A DNA stretch of 64,000 nt from contig NC_065899.1 of assembly GCF_905147045.1 (NCBI RefSeq), positions 4,042,501 to 4,106,500 of the forward strand. Reading direction: 5' to 3'. The first letter of the stretch is position 1, and every line of letters starts with the position of its first letter. This document shows positions 1 through 10,900 of this stretch, piece by piece. The position numbers were made by a program, and so were the translations under genes. The stretch is from Nymphalis io. Lineage: Eukaryota > Arthropoda > Insecta > Lepidoptera > Nymphalidae. Under the pieces are notes generated by a model that searched no databases, was not told where the DNA came from, and saw only the letters and a program-made list of their open reading frames with translations.

Positions 1-2394
1 ATGTAAAAAGGTAAACCATTTTAATTATATCTGGTTTTTTAAGGGGCACTTAACTCAATAAGCCCCTGTCTTACAGCGTTATAAATTCAAATAGTTTATT
101 TTAGTTTAGTAAACAAATGTGCTTTGTATCTGACTACTTAGTATGCACCCTCGGGGGCAGCATACTTTCGAATAGTTAATTTTTAATTACTCTTTTATTA
201 CTGACGCATCCCATCCAATTATCAAAATACAATATTAGATGGCGAAAAATGTGAATCTTTATTTTAATATTTAAGATATTTTTTATACTGGGTTATTAAT
301 AACAAGTCATTTTATATAACTAAATCATTTCTAGGAACTTTTAGTATCGCCAGTAATAATAATTCACTAAGAAACAGTGACAGAAAATTCCGTATCACTT
401 GAAAAATCATATGAACATTAATCATAAGTATTGCATTTTAACTCTGTAACATGACGAAATTAATTCTAAATTTAAATATGTTTTTTTAAGTCAGTGCCAA
501 GCATGATTGTTGTTATAATTTTATTACGAAAATAATTTAAAAAAGGAATAAGTATTTATTAACTACAAAAAATTTTATTAAATTAAAGTAAAATTAAATA
601 TGATAAATTTAATGTTAACCTACGTACTTTTGACATCTTCATATTGATAACAAGGTTTTATACCGAAATTAAAATTATCAAGTATCGTTAGTTAAAAACA
701 AACGTGATATCTTTTCTGGGTTAAAAAACCCTTTTGAATTCGAGCCGCGGTGTTGCCATCTGATGGAAATCTGAATTCCCCACGCTTTCACCCGATACGC
801 ATACGATATGTTATCTACTAATGCCACTTGGGATATCGTGAGTAGTGCTTTGTGCTCAAAGGTACCTGTTTTTTGAATAAACAAAATCTATTTTCTCTGG
901 TTACACTGATGTATTGATGTGGAGCTTTCAGCGTTATACGTGCGTATATGTATATGAAGTGAAATTTTGCAAAAAATTGAGGGCGTTTTAGAGGAACTTA
1001 GATAAATTGTAATAACAAATTACAAAAACTTGTCTATTTTTGTCTTTATTAAGATTATCTTTTTAAATTATTTTGACATGTTCTCAAAGAAATAGTTTCT
1101 ATTATAATTTATCAATAAAGTTAAGACATTTTTTGTTTATATATTTACAATCACGCAACATTATAAATCATACTTTTAAACATCGTATGACAAACTAGGT
1201 AGGTTTTATTTCGTAAGCATTTATCCAAAAATAAAGAGCAAAATGCAAAATCAAAATATACACGATAGACATTATTTCTATATTATCGTAACACCTACAA
1301 AACAATTACAACAAAAAAGAATTAGGAACAACATATAAATGCACTCGGATATACGTAGCCATTTATCAGTCAATAAATATGATAAAAAGTATTATTCCGG
1401 CGAAAACGCGCCCGCCGGGACCCGATTCCGGATTATTGTTTTATTTTTACCTTTACCAAAACGCTACAGTAAATAATATTTTTATTTAAATGACGTTTGA
1501 AATTGAGATTTATATTCTGTGCTTATAAACTCTTAACTCGGGTTGCTTTATAATATTTTGTTTTGAAATAATATTTTTATGTTAAACACGTAACTACATC
1601 GATTGTTTATAGCAATTGTAATAATCGCTTAAAAACAATTTTTTATAATTATAAATGAACGACCAAATAAAAAACAATATAAGGAATAATTAAATCGTAA
1701 TTATTGTTGCTTGTTTAAAATTAAATCGAACTCGACACTTTAATGAATATTTTTACGAACGTTATTGCAATATTATGAAGAAGATTTTATGAAACAATTC
1801 CTTTATTTTTATGGCTTCTGTGTTATTAGACGATATTACAAAATAAGTAATATTATTTAGTGCCAATCAGACGCTATTTCATAATCCCCCCGACAGCGAA
1901 GGCCTTCGTCAGTTAATTAAGTTGACAAGGGTCCATCAGCCGCTTGATAGTCTTATAAATTGTCATACACTCGATCATGTTGTAGTAGTATACTTAATTT
2001 ACAATAATCATCAATCATTAAATATTTTACATCCTAATATGTATAACAATTTTATAAGTATATTTTATTAAACCGTGTTGTTTTTTTTTTGTTTATTGAA
2101 TACATTTAGATTTGTTCCGATTTAATATTCGATTTAAATTTCGAATTTCACTTGTGAAATAACAACTTACTGTGATGTGCCTTTTTGATGGTTTTTTTAC
2201 GATCATGTTTGCGGTGAGTTTCTTACATATTCTGTAAGAATAATCTCGACGGGCTATACTGTTCCGATGTTTATCGTAATACAGAATACGGCGCTAGTAT
2301 CGCTTGGATACTTTTAGTGAATACCTAATTACTTTATTTCGCAACAATAAAATGCCTGTAAAATTAAGCAATAACAAAACTGATCGCGCTTAAA

Positions 2395-2650
2395 ATCAAA
2401 CATCAGTCTCACACCATCCCTTGCGATTTCCCAATAACGATTTGAGTCGGTCAATAAAGGCTCTGCTAATTTTTCACGCAAACAAAGCAGCCCTATTGTC
2501 GCCAATAGTGGCAATAACGTCCCCGTTACCGCACGTCCATATTTACTTATTGTAAACTCACATGACAGGTGCCTTAATGGGCGGAATAACATGGCGGGTG
2601 CGGCATCGCTACTGTTACCATAGATTATAATAATAAAATAGAAGCGATAC
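2395..2650. other. Compositionally complex island, candidate conserved element
   Basis: About 250 bp with more even base composition than its flanks. It contains the imperfect inverted motif TTGTCGCCAATAGTGGCAAT and E-box-like CACATG and CAGGTG words. Conservation could not be tested; enhancer function is only a possibility. Confidence 0.2.
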
Positions 2651-2685
2651 GTGTGTATACGTATTAATACCATATAAATGGAAAA

Positions 2686-2714
2686 GAAAGTTCACTTTCA
2701 TTAGAGTGAACTTT
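2686..2714. repeat. 11-bp perfect inverted repeat
   Basis: GAAAGTTCACT (2686-2696) and AGTGAACTTTC (2704-2714) flank a 7-nt loop. It could form a hairpin or be a dyad binding site. No terminator-like context. Confidence 0.6.
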
Positions 2715-3415
2715 CATTACGCCTATGATGGCTATCGTCGAAATAGGATTACTGAACTTCATCTACAAATATAGACAAAATATTACGTATTTAATCATTT
2801 TAAATTTTCGGAAAATAATTTTTAAATTGTACTCAGATACCGTTTCTCTAGAATAAAAAATACTATCAAAGTTCTACGAATTAAATCAGTAAAAATATGT
2901 CTTATTTTTATATCTATAACGTGTGTGTGATGTAAACTTTCGTTTATTTACAAATAATGCTCATAAAAAATATTGAAAAACTAATACTGCAAACTTAGAA
3001 CGTAACTCAAAAAAAAACTAAATAGGTTTTTAATTAATAACATTAAAATGATTTACTCTTTCAATTTCAAAATTATAAAAAAAATGTGATATGCACAGTA
3101 CTTTAATAACGATTAATATTAGTTAGTAACTTCCGATTTCAATAAATATCCTAAATATTTTATTCGTATTTTATAACCATTCTATGAGGGAACGCTGAAC
3201 GAGTTCCTCTGGGGAAATCCACTGTTGCGCGGTAGTTACGTATAGGTGCTACGACGTAACCGGGGCGCGGCTACGTATAGTTGTAATTAATTAAGTATCG
3301 ATCTATACTATATTTAGTTTATTATTTGATATTTCAATAAGTAATGCATTGTAATAGTATTTAATTTTTTTATTGACGGATCGATTTCAAATCGAATGGT
3401 CAATGAACGCCTGGT

Positions 3416-3756
3416 ACTGGTGGTAGGGCCTTGTGCAAGCTCGTCTGGGTAGGTAGCACCCACTCATCAGATATTCTACCGCAAAACAGCAATACTTGAT
3501 ATTGTTGTGTTCCGGTTTGAAGGGTGAGTGAGCCAGTGTAATTACAGGCACAAGGGACATAAAATCTTAGTTCCCAAGGTTGGTGGCGCATTGGCTATAA
3601 GCGATGGTTGACATTTCTTAGAATGCCAATGTCTAAGGGCGTTTGGTGACCACTTACCATCAGGTGGCCCATATGCTCGTCCACCTTACTATTCTATAAA
3701 ATAAAAATAAAAAAAAATAAAAAAATAAAAATAAAAAAAAACAATAAAAAAATGTA
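3416..3756 (+). mobile_element. Lep-A retroelement copy, full length with A-rich tail
   Basis: Lep-A is my name for an interspersed family of about 290 bp found at least 14 times here. It begins ACTGGTGGTAGGG and passes through GGGTGAGTGAGCCAGTGTAA. It ends with ACCACTTACCATCAGGTGG, ATGCTCGTCC and TATTCTATAAAA plus an A-rich tail. The tail defines the plus orientation and implies retrotransposition through RNA. The 5' part shows no clear tRNA A/B boxes, so it may be a LINE 3' end or a SINE of other origin. This copy carries a tail of A runs broken by single T and C (about 3696-3756). Confidence 0.88.
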
Positions 3757-4123
3757 GTATTACTAAAAAATAAGAAAAAAAACTCGAATATCACTTATTA
3801 TGTAATAATTATGAACCCATCTCTATATTTTTGAAAAAAAAAATACAATCTTTCATATATTAATCGAATAAATAAAGAATACCAACTTTGTTTGTTCGCT
3901 TTTCAAATGTGAAGTGCTTTTTTGAGACGCCTGTATATATTATATATATGTATAACATCCTTCATTTATATCATCGTTACATTTTAAGAAAATCTAACTC
4001 ATTATGATTTCACTATTATTTAGAATATGTAGTTAATGTTATATATATATTTTCATAGTATAGGACTGCATTGAACAATATAAACCATGTCTTAGATCTT
4101 ATAAGTAGCAGCGAATTAAGTTC

Positions 4124-4413
4124 TGGTACAAGTAATAGGGCTTTGTGCAAGCTCGTCTGGGTAGGTACCACCCACTCATCAGATATTCTACCGCAGAACA
4201 GCTTGGTATTGTTGTGTTCCAGTTTAAAGGGTGAGTGAGCCAGTGTAATTACAGGAACAAGGGACATAAAATCTTAGTTCCCAAAGTTGGTGGCGCATTG
4301 GCGATGTAAGCGATGGTTAGCATATCTTACAATGTCACTGTCTATGGGCGTTGGTGACCACTTACCATCAGGTGGCCCATATGCTCGACCGCCTACCTAT
4401 ACTATAAACAATA
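4124..4413 (+). mobile_element. Lep-A copy, full length, diverged 5' end
   Basis: Same family and orientation as the copy about 420 bp to the left. The first 15 bases are diverged (CAAGTAATAGGGC), a few bases are lost in the AACAGC..TTGGTATTG part, and the A tail is short (CTATAAACAATAAA). Open frames through it on either strand are by-products. Confidence 0.87.
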
Positions 4414-5571
4414 AAGTATTTGATTACGTAAATATCACTTTCAATGAATACAACATAATAAATATTAAGATGTCTTTGTTAATGTTTGTTAAATCTTTAA
4501 GTAGCCTGATTCTGCACATTAACTATGAGTTCGTGCGAAAAAATATCGTTTACTACAACAGTAGGAAACATAGTTATTCTGTAAGAACAAACTTGAAACT
4601 CACCGAAGAAAACGTCCGTGTAATGTCAAAAAATTATGTGTGACATTTACCATAATAATTATAAATACACGCATCAAGATAGTATATTACCATAAATCGG
4701 TTATCATTATTACACGGGTGAGTAAGAAGTTCTAACAGCATAGCCCTACTGTCATTTGAAAAAAAAAACAAAGTTAGAACTATTATTAAACGTATTTGAT
4801 AACGTTTCAAGTTGAAGCAATTTTTCAAAACCCGTATTTGTCTCTTGTAAACCTAAAAATCAATACCACATATAATATGAATATGCTCATATTATCTGTG
4901 CGAGACGATAAAGCTAAGGTGTTGTAAGCGGCAACAATTGCGACAGCTGCGTTATCTTGGGCCGATAATGGAGCGTGAACTCTCCAGGCGCTACGGCTGT
5001 CTGACTCCGAATGTCGTCTGAGTACCAACTGTAATACAAAACTACGGCTTAAACTGCACTCTCAATGCACTATTTGCGACTGAGCGGTCGTTCGTGGGTA
5101 GCAAACTTACAAGCATTTATTTGTTATCTTTATTTAATTTAAAGCAATTATTTAATCCAATATAGAAAATATATGTTTTTCTTATTCTTAGAGTTTTTGT
5201 TTCTGTTTGTGAAATTCAGTATTAACAGTAGAAATTCATTTATAAAAAAATGACAACTTTTTAACTTTGCTACAAATTCAGGTAAAATACAAATACTTCA
5301 ACATATTCTGTGTCATGAAATTCAGTAAAATTTAGATATTGATTACTTACAGTTGTTAATTACGTTGAATCTAATCGCGATCAAGAACATCATGAATCAT
5401 TTGATCTGATCTTTTTTGAACGAATGATAAATTAAATATGATTTTGAATTATGATTTCGCCGATCGATTTTTTATTATAATAATGTCATTATTTATTATT
5501 TAATTTTGACATTTTTTAAAAATTACTGATGATTTTTTGTTACGTTTAATTTGTATTTGATTAGATGAATC
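4414..5571. other. Non-coding, one GC-richer island
   Basis: AT-rich except for about 4890-5040, which contains GCGGCAACAATTGCGACAGC and similar mixed sequence. That island has no intron-bounded reading frame I recognise. Nothing else seen. Confidence 0.5.
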
Positions 5572-5582
5572 TGGAAGTGCTA

Positions 5583-5896
5583 CAGTACAGTACAGTAACA
5601 GCCTGTTAATGTCCCACTGCTGGGCTAAGGCCTCCTCTCCCGTTTGAGGAGAAGGTTTGGAGCTTATTCCACCACGCTGCTCCAATGCGGGTTGGTAGAA
5701 TACACATGTGGCACAATTTCAATGAAATTAGACACATGCAGGTTTCCTCACGATGTTTTCCTTCACCGTTAAGCACGAGATGAATTTTCAACACAAATTA
5801 AGCACATGAAAATTCAGTGGTGCTTGCCCGGGTTTGAACCCACGATCATCGGTTAAGATTCACGCGTTCTTACCACTGGGCTCGGCTCTCGGCTTT
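5583..5896 (-). mobile_element. Metulj tRNA-derived SINE, near full length, with 11-bp TSD
   Basis: Read on the minus strand: a tRNA-like head with box B GGTTCAAACCC (in the variant GGGTTTGAACCC on plus), then GTGCTTAATTTG, AAACCTGCATGTGTCTAATT, AGCAGCGTGGTGGAATAAGC and CCCAGCAGTGGGACATTAAC, and a (TACTG)n tail. This is the Metulj family described from Heliconius and present in other nymphalids. It is flanked by TGGAAGTGCTA at 5572-5582 and 5897-5907, a perfect target-site duplication, so this is a clean and fairly recent insertion. Confidence 0.93.
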
Positions 5897-5907
5897 TGGA
5901 AGTGCTA

Positions 5908-6800
5908 TGTACACTTGTAATTGACAAGCATATTAGATATACTATTATTGTTTTATAAATTAATCATTTCAATGCTTTATAAGTGTGTTGTAAGTGTGCT
6001 ATTATAAATAAATAAATAGCTATTCGTTCAATTATTAAATACAACAATTTAACATAATGCATATATATTTACTGTGCTTAATGTATGCAATGGTATTGCT
6101 ACATACAGCGTCAATTTTTTACTCAGTGCAACTCGTTAATGCGGATTGTAGTTTATAATGTTCGTAGTATAATTTTAATTTCATAAGCTAAATTGTATAA
6201 TAATTAATAATTTTAGAATACACACACAGTATAACATCAAACAAGTAAAAATAAATTTTATGCAAATGCAACAGATAATACTAAAGTAGATAATAATAAA
6301 ACGGTCGGTGACGCGCATAACCAAAGAGGTTTTTTTCGATTTCGCGCCGACATTCAAATTTGAACGTTAAATGCAATAAGATGTTGTGGCGAACCAATAA
6401 AAAGGTAACTATGTAGCAGTGAGCAAGCAATATAAACATTGGCAACATAACGATGGGCCGAATGTGTCCTGACGGACGCAGGGGCGGCAAATTGTAAATA
6501 GTGCTGGCCCCCGTTTAGTTTGCAATATTTGTGTGGTTCCGTGTAAATGGAAAAAGGAGATATATAGATTTATATTATTACAGAGACTTAATTTTTATTT
6601 TTGGTTCTCCAATTTTATGCATAAATCATATTATTCTTCAATATTAATCACAAATTACGAAAATACAAAAACCTATAAAAAAACAGTTCTCAAAAACAAA
6701 ATTTAAAATTAAAATAAATTAATTTATCAGAAGTCCATAGCATTATTTCAAATGCACGGTTAGAAGTTAATTAAATATTTTGTACCTAATATATATAAAT
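5908..6800. other. AT-rich non-coding, nothing recognised
   Basis: Mostly A/T runs. A slightly GC-richer patch at 6300-6520 holds an antisense frame of 69 codons with no family features. Confidence 0.5.
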
Positions 6801-6960
6801 GATGATCCAGTGGTTGAAACACCTGAATCTTAACAGATGATTGCAAGTTCAAACTCAGGCAAGCAATGAATTGTCATGAGTTTAATTTGTGTTATAATTC
6901 AGCTCCTGTTCGACGGTGAAGGAAAACATCGCAAAGAAACCTGCATGAATTTGAAACAAA
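6801..6960 (+). mobile_element. Metulj SINE, 3'-truncated and diverged
   Basis: Contains the tRNA-like head (CCAGTGGTTGAAACACCTGA and box B-like AGTTCAAACTC) and the GGTGAAGGAAAACATCGC block. It stops after AAACCTGCATGAATTTGA, so the central and 3' parts are missing. Confidence 0.78.
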
Positions 6961-8370
6961 AATCATTCAGATCATTGTTGATCTTATAATAAGAAAAGAA
7001 GTTCTCAAATCAGCACAACAATTAGAGGCTGAAAGTTTTCTTAAGTTTAAGTCTATAAGTATTTTAAGTATTAGTATTCTCTGTTACAAGCTACTCTATA
7101 CGTTAAGGGGGTACAGCATGATATCGAAAACGCTGATGTGTGTAAGTCGACGGGAATTAGACGTTACGACGGTTGGGAATTGCTCCAGACTCGGCTGCGG
7201 TATTGTGAATATTCTGAATATGGTATTAGTGCCTTGCTTCGACTGCGAATGTAACTTACTAATTATATTATTAAGAAAGAAGTTTTTATATTAAGATATT
7301 GTAAGGAGTTTTGATATAATCACATTTTTATACGTGAGCCCTTGTCTCCTCTCGAGGCTCTTAGTTGTAAATATACACTGACCCAACTGTACCTAACTAT
7401 AACATTCGACAAAATTTTACTATGCTTTAGGAATATCTGAAGCGAAATTTTAAACAATTATTATTAATTAAATGTAAACTTATCGAGTTATCACTAATTC
7501 TTTAATATAAAAGTTATTTAAAAATATCTACTAACTTTTTATATGAATTACATTTACATAATATGTTTTTTTTAACAAGTATTCAATATTGAATTGAAAA
7601 TTAAATATTATTATAAAACTGTTTAAAAATGTTCGACTTGAGGCATAAATGTATGATCTGACCGAGATTACAGATTGAAATTCAAGTAAATTCTATTAGT
7701 TGTTCTAAAGTTTTTTACTTGAACGTTTGTGGTTTGTGAATTAAGCTTCATATCTCATCAACAGCAGAGAAAGCCTTTGCTTGTTGGTATTTTTACGTGC
7801 TCTTAGTTGCTTAGTGCATTTACAAGCACCGACAACCGTTGGTAGTATTGTCACGTATCGCCTAATCGCGTCACGCGACACTGATTCACGTTTGACGGGC
7901 TTAATTGGACATATGCTACTGTGTAATTTACGTTACCTTAATCAGAGTATGTTTAATATGATTTATATAAATGTCATATAAGCATATGTGTGTATAACTT
8001 TGGGGGACCTTGGAAAATCCTACTTACTAGTATTTTTAATTTTTTATAAAAATTATTATACAGAAATTGGGATGTTAATTAATTCCTTTTAATTGTTTTA
8101 TTTTCAATCAATTTTTTTTATTTGAAGAGGATTCGGCACAATTTTTCAATTATTTATTTTATATTTTATATAATTATAGCAACATAAATATGTTGTACAT
8201 CTCAAAAGATAAGAGTATTTCTATTTCCTGCTATTCGACACGATAATAATTTATGAATTTGTTATTTTTATAAATATTTCATTTTATTTAATCCTTAATA
8301 TAAGTACCATTGATTTGAAGTTAAATATTAACAATTTGAAAATAAAATTTCTAAATAAATTTTCAAATAA
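6961..8370. other. Non-coding, two mixed-composition patches
   Basis: Patches at 7125-7260 and 7740-7960 are less AT-rich, with words such as CGTCACGCGACACTGATTC. A plus frame at 7781-7981 (66 codons) has no recognisable domain. Otherwise AT-rich. Confidence 0.45.
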
Positions 8371-8629
8371 TAGGTACCACCCACTCATCACATATTCTAC
8401 CGCAAAACAGCAATACTTGATATTGTTGTGTTCGGGTTTGAAGGGTGAGTGAGCCAGTGTAATTACAGGCACAAGGGACATAAAATCTTAGTTCCCAAGG
8501 TTGGTGGCGCATTGGCTATAAGCGATGGTTGACATTTCTTACAATGCCAATGTCTAAGGGCGTTTGGTGACCACTTACCATCAGGTGGCCCATATGCTCG
8601 TCCACCTTCCTATTCTATAAAAAAAAAAA
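8371..8629 (+). mobile_element. Lep-A copy, 5'-truncated
   Basis: Starts at TAGGTACCACCCACTCATCA, missing about 35 bases of the 5' end, and ends CTATTCTATAAAAAAAAAA. It is very close in sequence to the copy at 3416, including the rarer GCGTTTGGTGACC and CTCGTCCACC variants, so the two belong to one subfamily. Confidence 0.88.
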
Positions 8630-9021
8630 CAACATTACATGCATAAATAATCTGTGCATTATTACTATATATATAAATACATTATTATCTATTAAATATA
8701 CATTGCCCGATATTATAAGAACAAATAGTATTAAACACATTGAACATTGTTTTATAAAGCACATAGAAGAATGCAAACTATGATAGAACTATATTGAAAT
8801 TTACGTATAGTTTCTGATTTGTCCATGTGTGCAGCACTACATCTTTAATAGCATTAACGACACAGCCGACGGGACATAAATTCTACATCGGTCACCGTCA
8901 ATCTGTCTGTCGGGTTAGGGCGTTTTAGTAACATTTATATATACAATGCCCATTATTCTTAGCTAAATTTACTAAAAACTATCTAATGACCGTTTATTTC
9001 CCAGCAGGCTACTTGTACTTA

Positions 9022-9107
9022 CAGTAACAGTACAGTACCAGCCTGTTAATGTCCCACTGCTGGGCTAAGGCCTCCTCTCCCTTTTGAGGAGAAGGTTTGG
9101 AACTTAT
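9022..9107 (-). mobile_element. Metulj SINE, strongly 5'-truncated, with 12-bp TSD
   Basis: Only the 3' end of the SINE is present (tail of CAGTAACAGTACAGT units, GTCCCACTGCTGGGC, GAGGAGAAGGTTTGGAACTT). It is flanked by perfect copies of TACTTGTACTTA at 9010-9021 and 9108-9119. Truncation plus target-site duplication shows abortive reverse transcription at insertion. Confidence 0.9.
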
Positions 9108-9185
9108 TACTTGTACTTATCGGAGTGTATCTACTATTGTTATGATTCATGTTATGATGTAAAGCTCACAGTTATGGAGACACGC

Positions 9186-9770
9186 CTTTTGCAAATCTGT
9201 CTTGGTAGCGCTCACTCATTAAATATTCTTCTGCCAAACAGCAATACCAGGGTATAACATATATAACATAATATAACAGGGTGAATGAGCCAGTGTTACA
9301 ACAGACATAAGGGATTTAATATCAAGTACCCAAGGTTAATGGATTTTTTTTTATATATAAAATAGGAAGGCGGACGAGCATATGGGCCACCTGATGGTAA
9401 GTGGTCACCAAACGCCCTTAGACATTGGCATTGTAAGAAATGTCAACCATCGCTTATATAGCCAATGCACCACCAACTTTGGGAACTAAGATTTTATGTC
9501 CCTTGTGCCTGTAATTACACTGGCTCACTCACCCTTCAAACTAAAACACAACAATAATAAGTAGTGCTGTTTTGCGGTAGAATATCTGATGAGTGGGTGG
9601 TACCTACCCAGACGAACTTGCACAAAGCCCTACCACCAGTTTTACTGGTGGTAGGCTGATGAATAATGAATGATAAGGGATGGTTAACATTTCTTACAGT
9701 GCCAATGTCTATGAGCGAAGGTGACCTGTTACTATCAGGTGGCTTGTTGTGTACTTACTATAAGATCTTT
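9186..9770 (+). mobile_element. Old Lep-A copy split by a younger insertion
   Basis: The left part, 9186-9342, runs from the GCAAATCTGTCTTGGTAG equivalent of the 5' region to CCCAAGGTTAATGG. The right part, from about 9656, resumes at GATGAATAATGAATGATAAG and continues GGTTAACATTTCTTACAGTG to ACTATCAGGTGG. Many substitutions and an AT-rich 20-bp insertion (ATATATAACATAATATAACA) mark it as older than the copy inside it. Confidence 0.8.
9344..9640 (-). mobile_element. Younger Lep-A copy nested in an older one
   Basis: Starts with a poly-T run (the A tail on minus), then AATAGGAAGGCGGACGAGC, and ends with CCCTACCACCAGT, the full 5' end. It lies in the opposite orientation to the host copy. The junction at the 5' end carries a second ACTGGTGGTAGG, forming a perfect 12-bp inverted repeat (9629-9640 and 9644-9655). 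Confidence 0.87.
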
Positions 9771-10457
9771 GTACTTATCTAAATTAAAAATAAATTAATT
9801 AAAATATCTTAGTAATCTTTTGGCACTGTTTGTATGTAGTATCCGCATTAAAAAATGCTTCGGATTTATAACATAAAGATTTGAAACAATGTATTATCTT
9901 ATCTATACATTCATGAATAAATTTTATTTAAAAAATTGATAAGTAAGTAGAATTGAAATGTCAATTAGCCTTATCTTCACTTCGTAGCACTGCTACGATG
10001 GTTACTTTTAAAGTCTACGAAACTATATTATATTACTTAAGCTACTAATATTATATAAACTAAAATGGAAAATATATTGAAAAAATTATTAACTAATACG
10101 AGATAGTGTGTAAATTATGCAGTTCACTGAACCTAGACGCATTAAGTTAATTGAATTTTAACCACCGCTCTGATGATAGTCATTTAATATTACATAAGTG
10201 TGACCTAACCCTAAGCTAGGGGAGTCTAGATATCTATCACTTCAGAGATCGTTGATATATGACTATTTGAACAATCACCATGTGCTTGTAATAAATGTGT
10301 GTTAGATTTCTTGTCCAGTAAACAATTTCTAAAATAAAATATGATAAATTAAAAAGAACCTCAAAAGTGACTAAAATAGAAACATAGTATGTAGAAATAT
10401 ACAAATTATTAAAAGCACACACCGTCTAAATGCTCTCGGGTATTTTAAGCTATACCT
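9771..10457. other. AT-rich non-coding, nothing recognised
   Basis: No repeat family member, no exon and no RNA gene recognised. The only mixed patch is about 9960-10015. Confidence 0.5.
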
Positions 10458-10652
10458 AGTAACAGCCTGTAAATGTCCCACTGCTGTGCTAAGGGCCTCC
10501 TTTTTGAGGAGAAGGCTTTGGAGCTTATTCCACCACGCTGCTCCAATGCGGGTTGGTGGAATACACATGTGGCTGAATTTCATTGAAATTATGAAACACA
10601 AGCAGGTTTCCTCACGATGTTTTCCTTCACCGTCAAGCACGAGATGAATTAT
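10458..10652 (-). mobile_element. Metulj SINE 3' portion, fused to a second copy
   Basis: From the 3' end (AACAGCCTGTAAATGTCCCA) to CGTCAAGCACGAGATGAATT on plus, i.e. the SINE body without its tRNA head. It continues directly into another Metulj-like segment. Confidence 0.85.
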
Positions 10653-10900
10653 AATCACTTTTGGGCAGAAGGTTTGGAGCTTATTGTAGGATTATACGGG
10701 TTCGAAGATACACTTATGAAAGTTTTTCATACGACACGTGCAGGTCACGTCACGTCACGACATGATATTTTCCTCCTAGCACAGGATGAATTATAAATAC
10801 AAATTAAGGTCATGATAACGCAATAATGCTTTTCCCGGGTTTGAACCCGCAATCTTCGGTTAAGATCCACGTGTTCCAATCACTGGGCTAACTTGGCTCA
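10653..10900 (-). mobile_element. Second, diverged Metulj segment with tRNA head
   Basis: Opens with GGGCAGAAGGTTTGGAGCTT (a second SINE 3' part) and continues through GCACAGGATGAATTATAAAT to the head TTTCCCGGGTTTGAACCCGC and CACTGGGCTAACTTGGCTCA. It contains a short CACGTCACGTCACGACATGA iteration. Together with the preceding segment it is a two-copy composite, not one element. Confidence 0.8.

Larger units (their letters stand above)
1..3415. other. AT-rich non-coding DNA, no gene seen
   Basis: Mostly AT-rich single-copy-looking sequence. Exceptions are more complex patches at about 720-880, 1385-1435, 2215-2320, 2395-2650 and 3180-3290. None shows splice-bounded coding potential I can recognise. 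Short antisense open frames (for example 678-884 and 2329-2673) have no family resemblance. Confidence 0.6.

Noticed and set aside
4016..4267. Recurrent antisense peptides beginning MSLVPVITLAHSPFK (also near 8284 and, in part, 3400 and 62425)
   Set aside because: They are translations of the minus strand of the Lep-A retroelement. The same peptide appears at each copy because the DNA is repeated, and frames break differently at each site.
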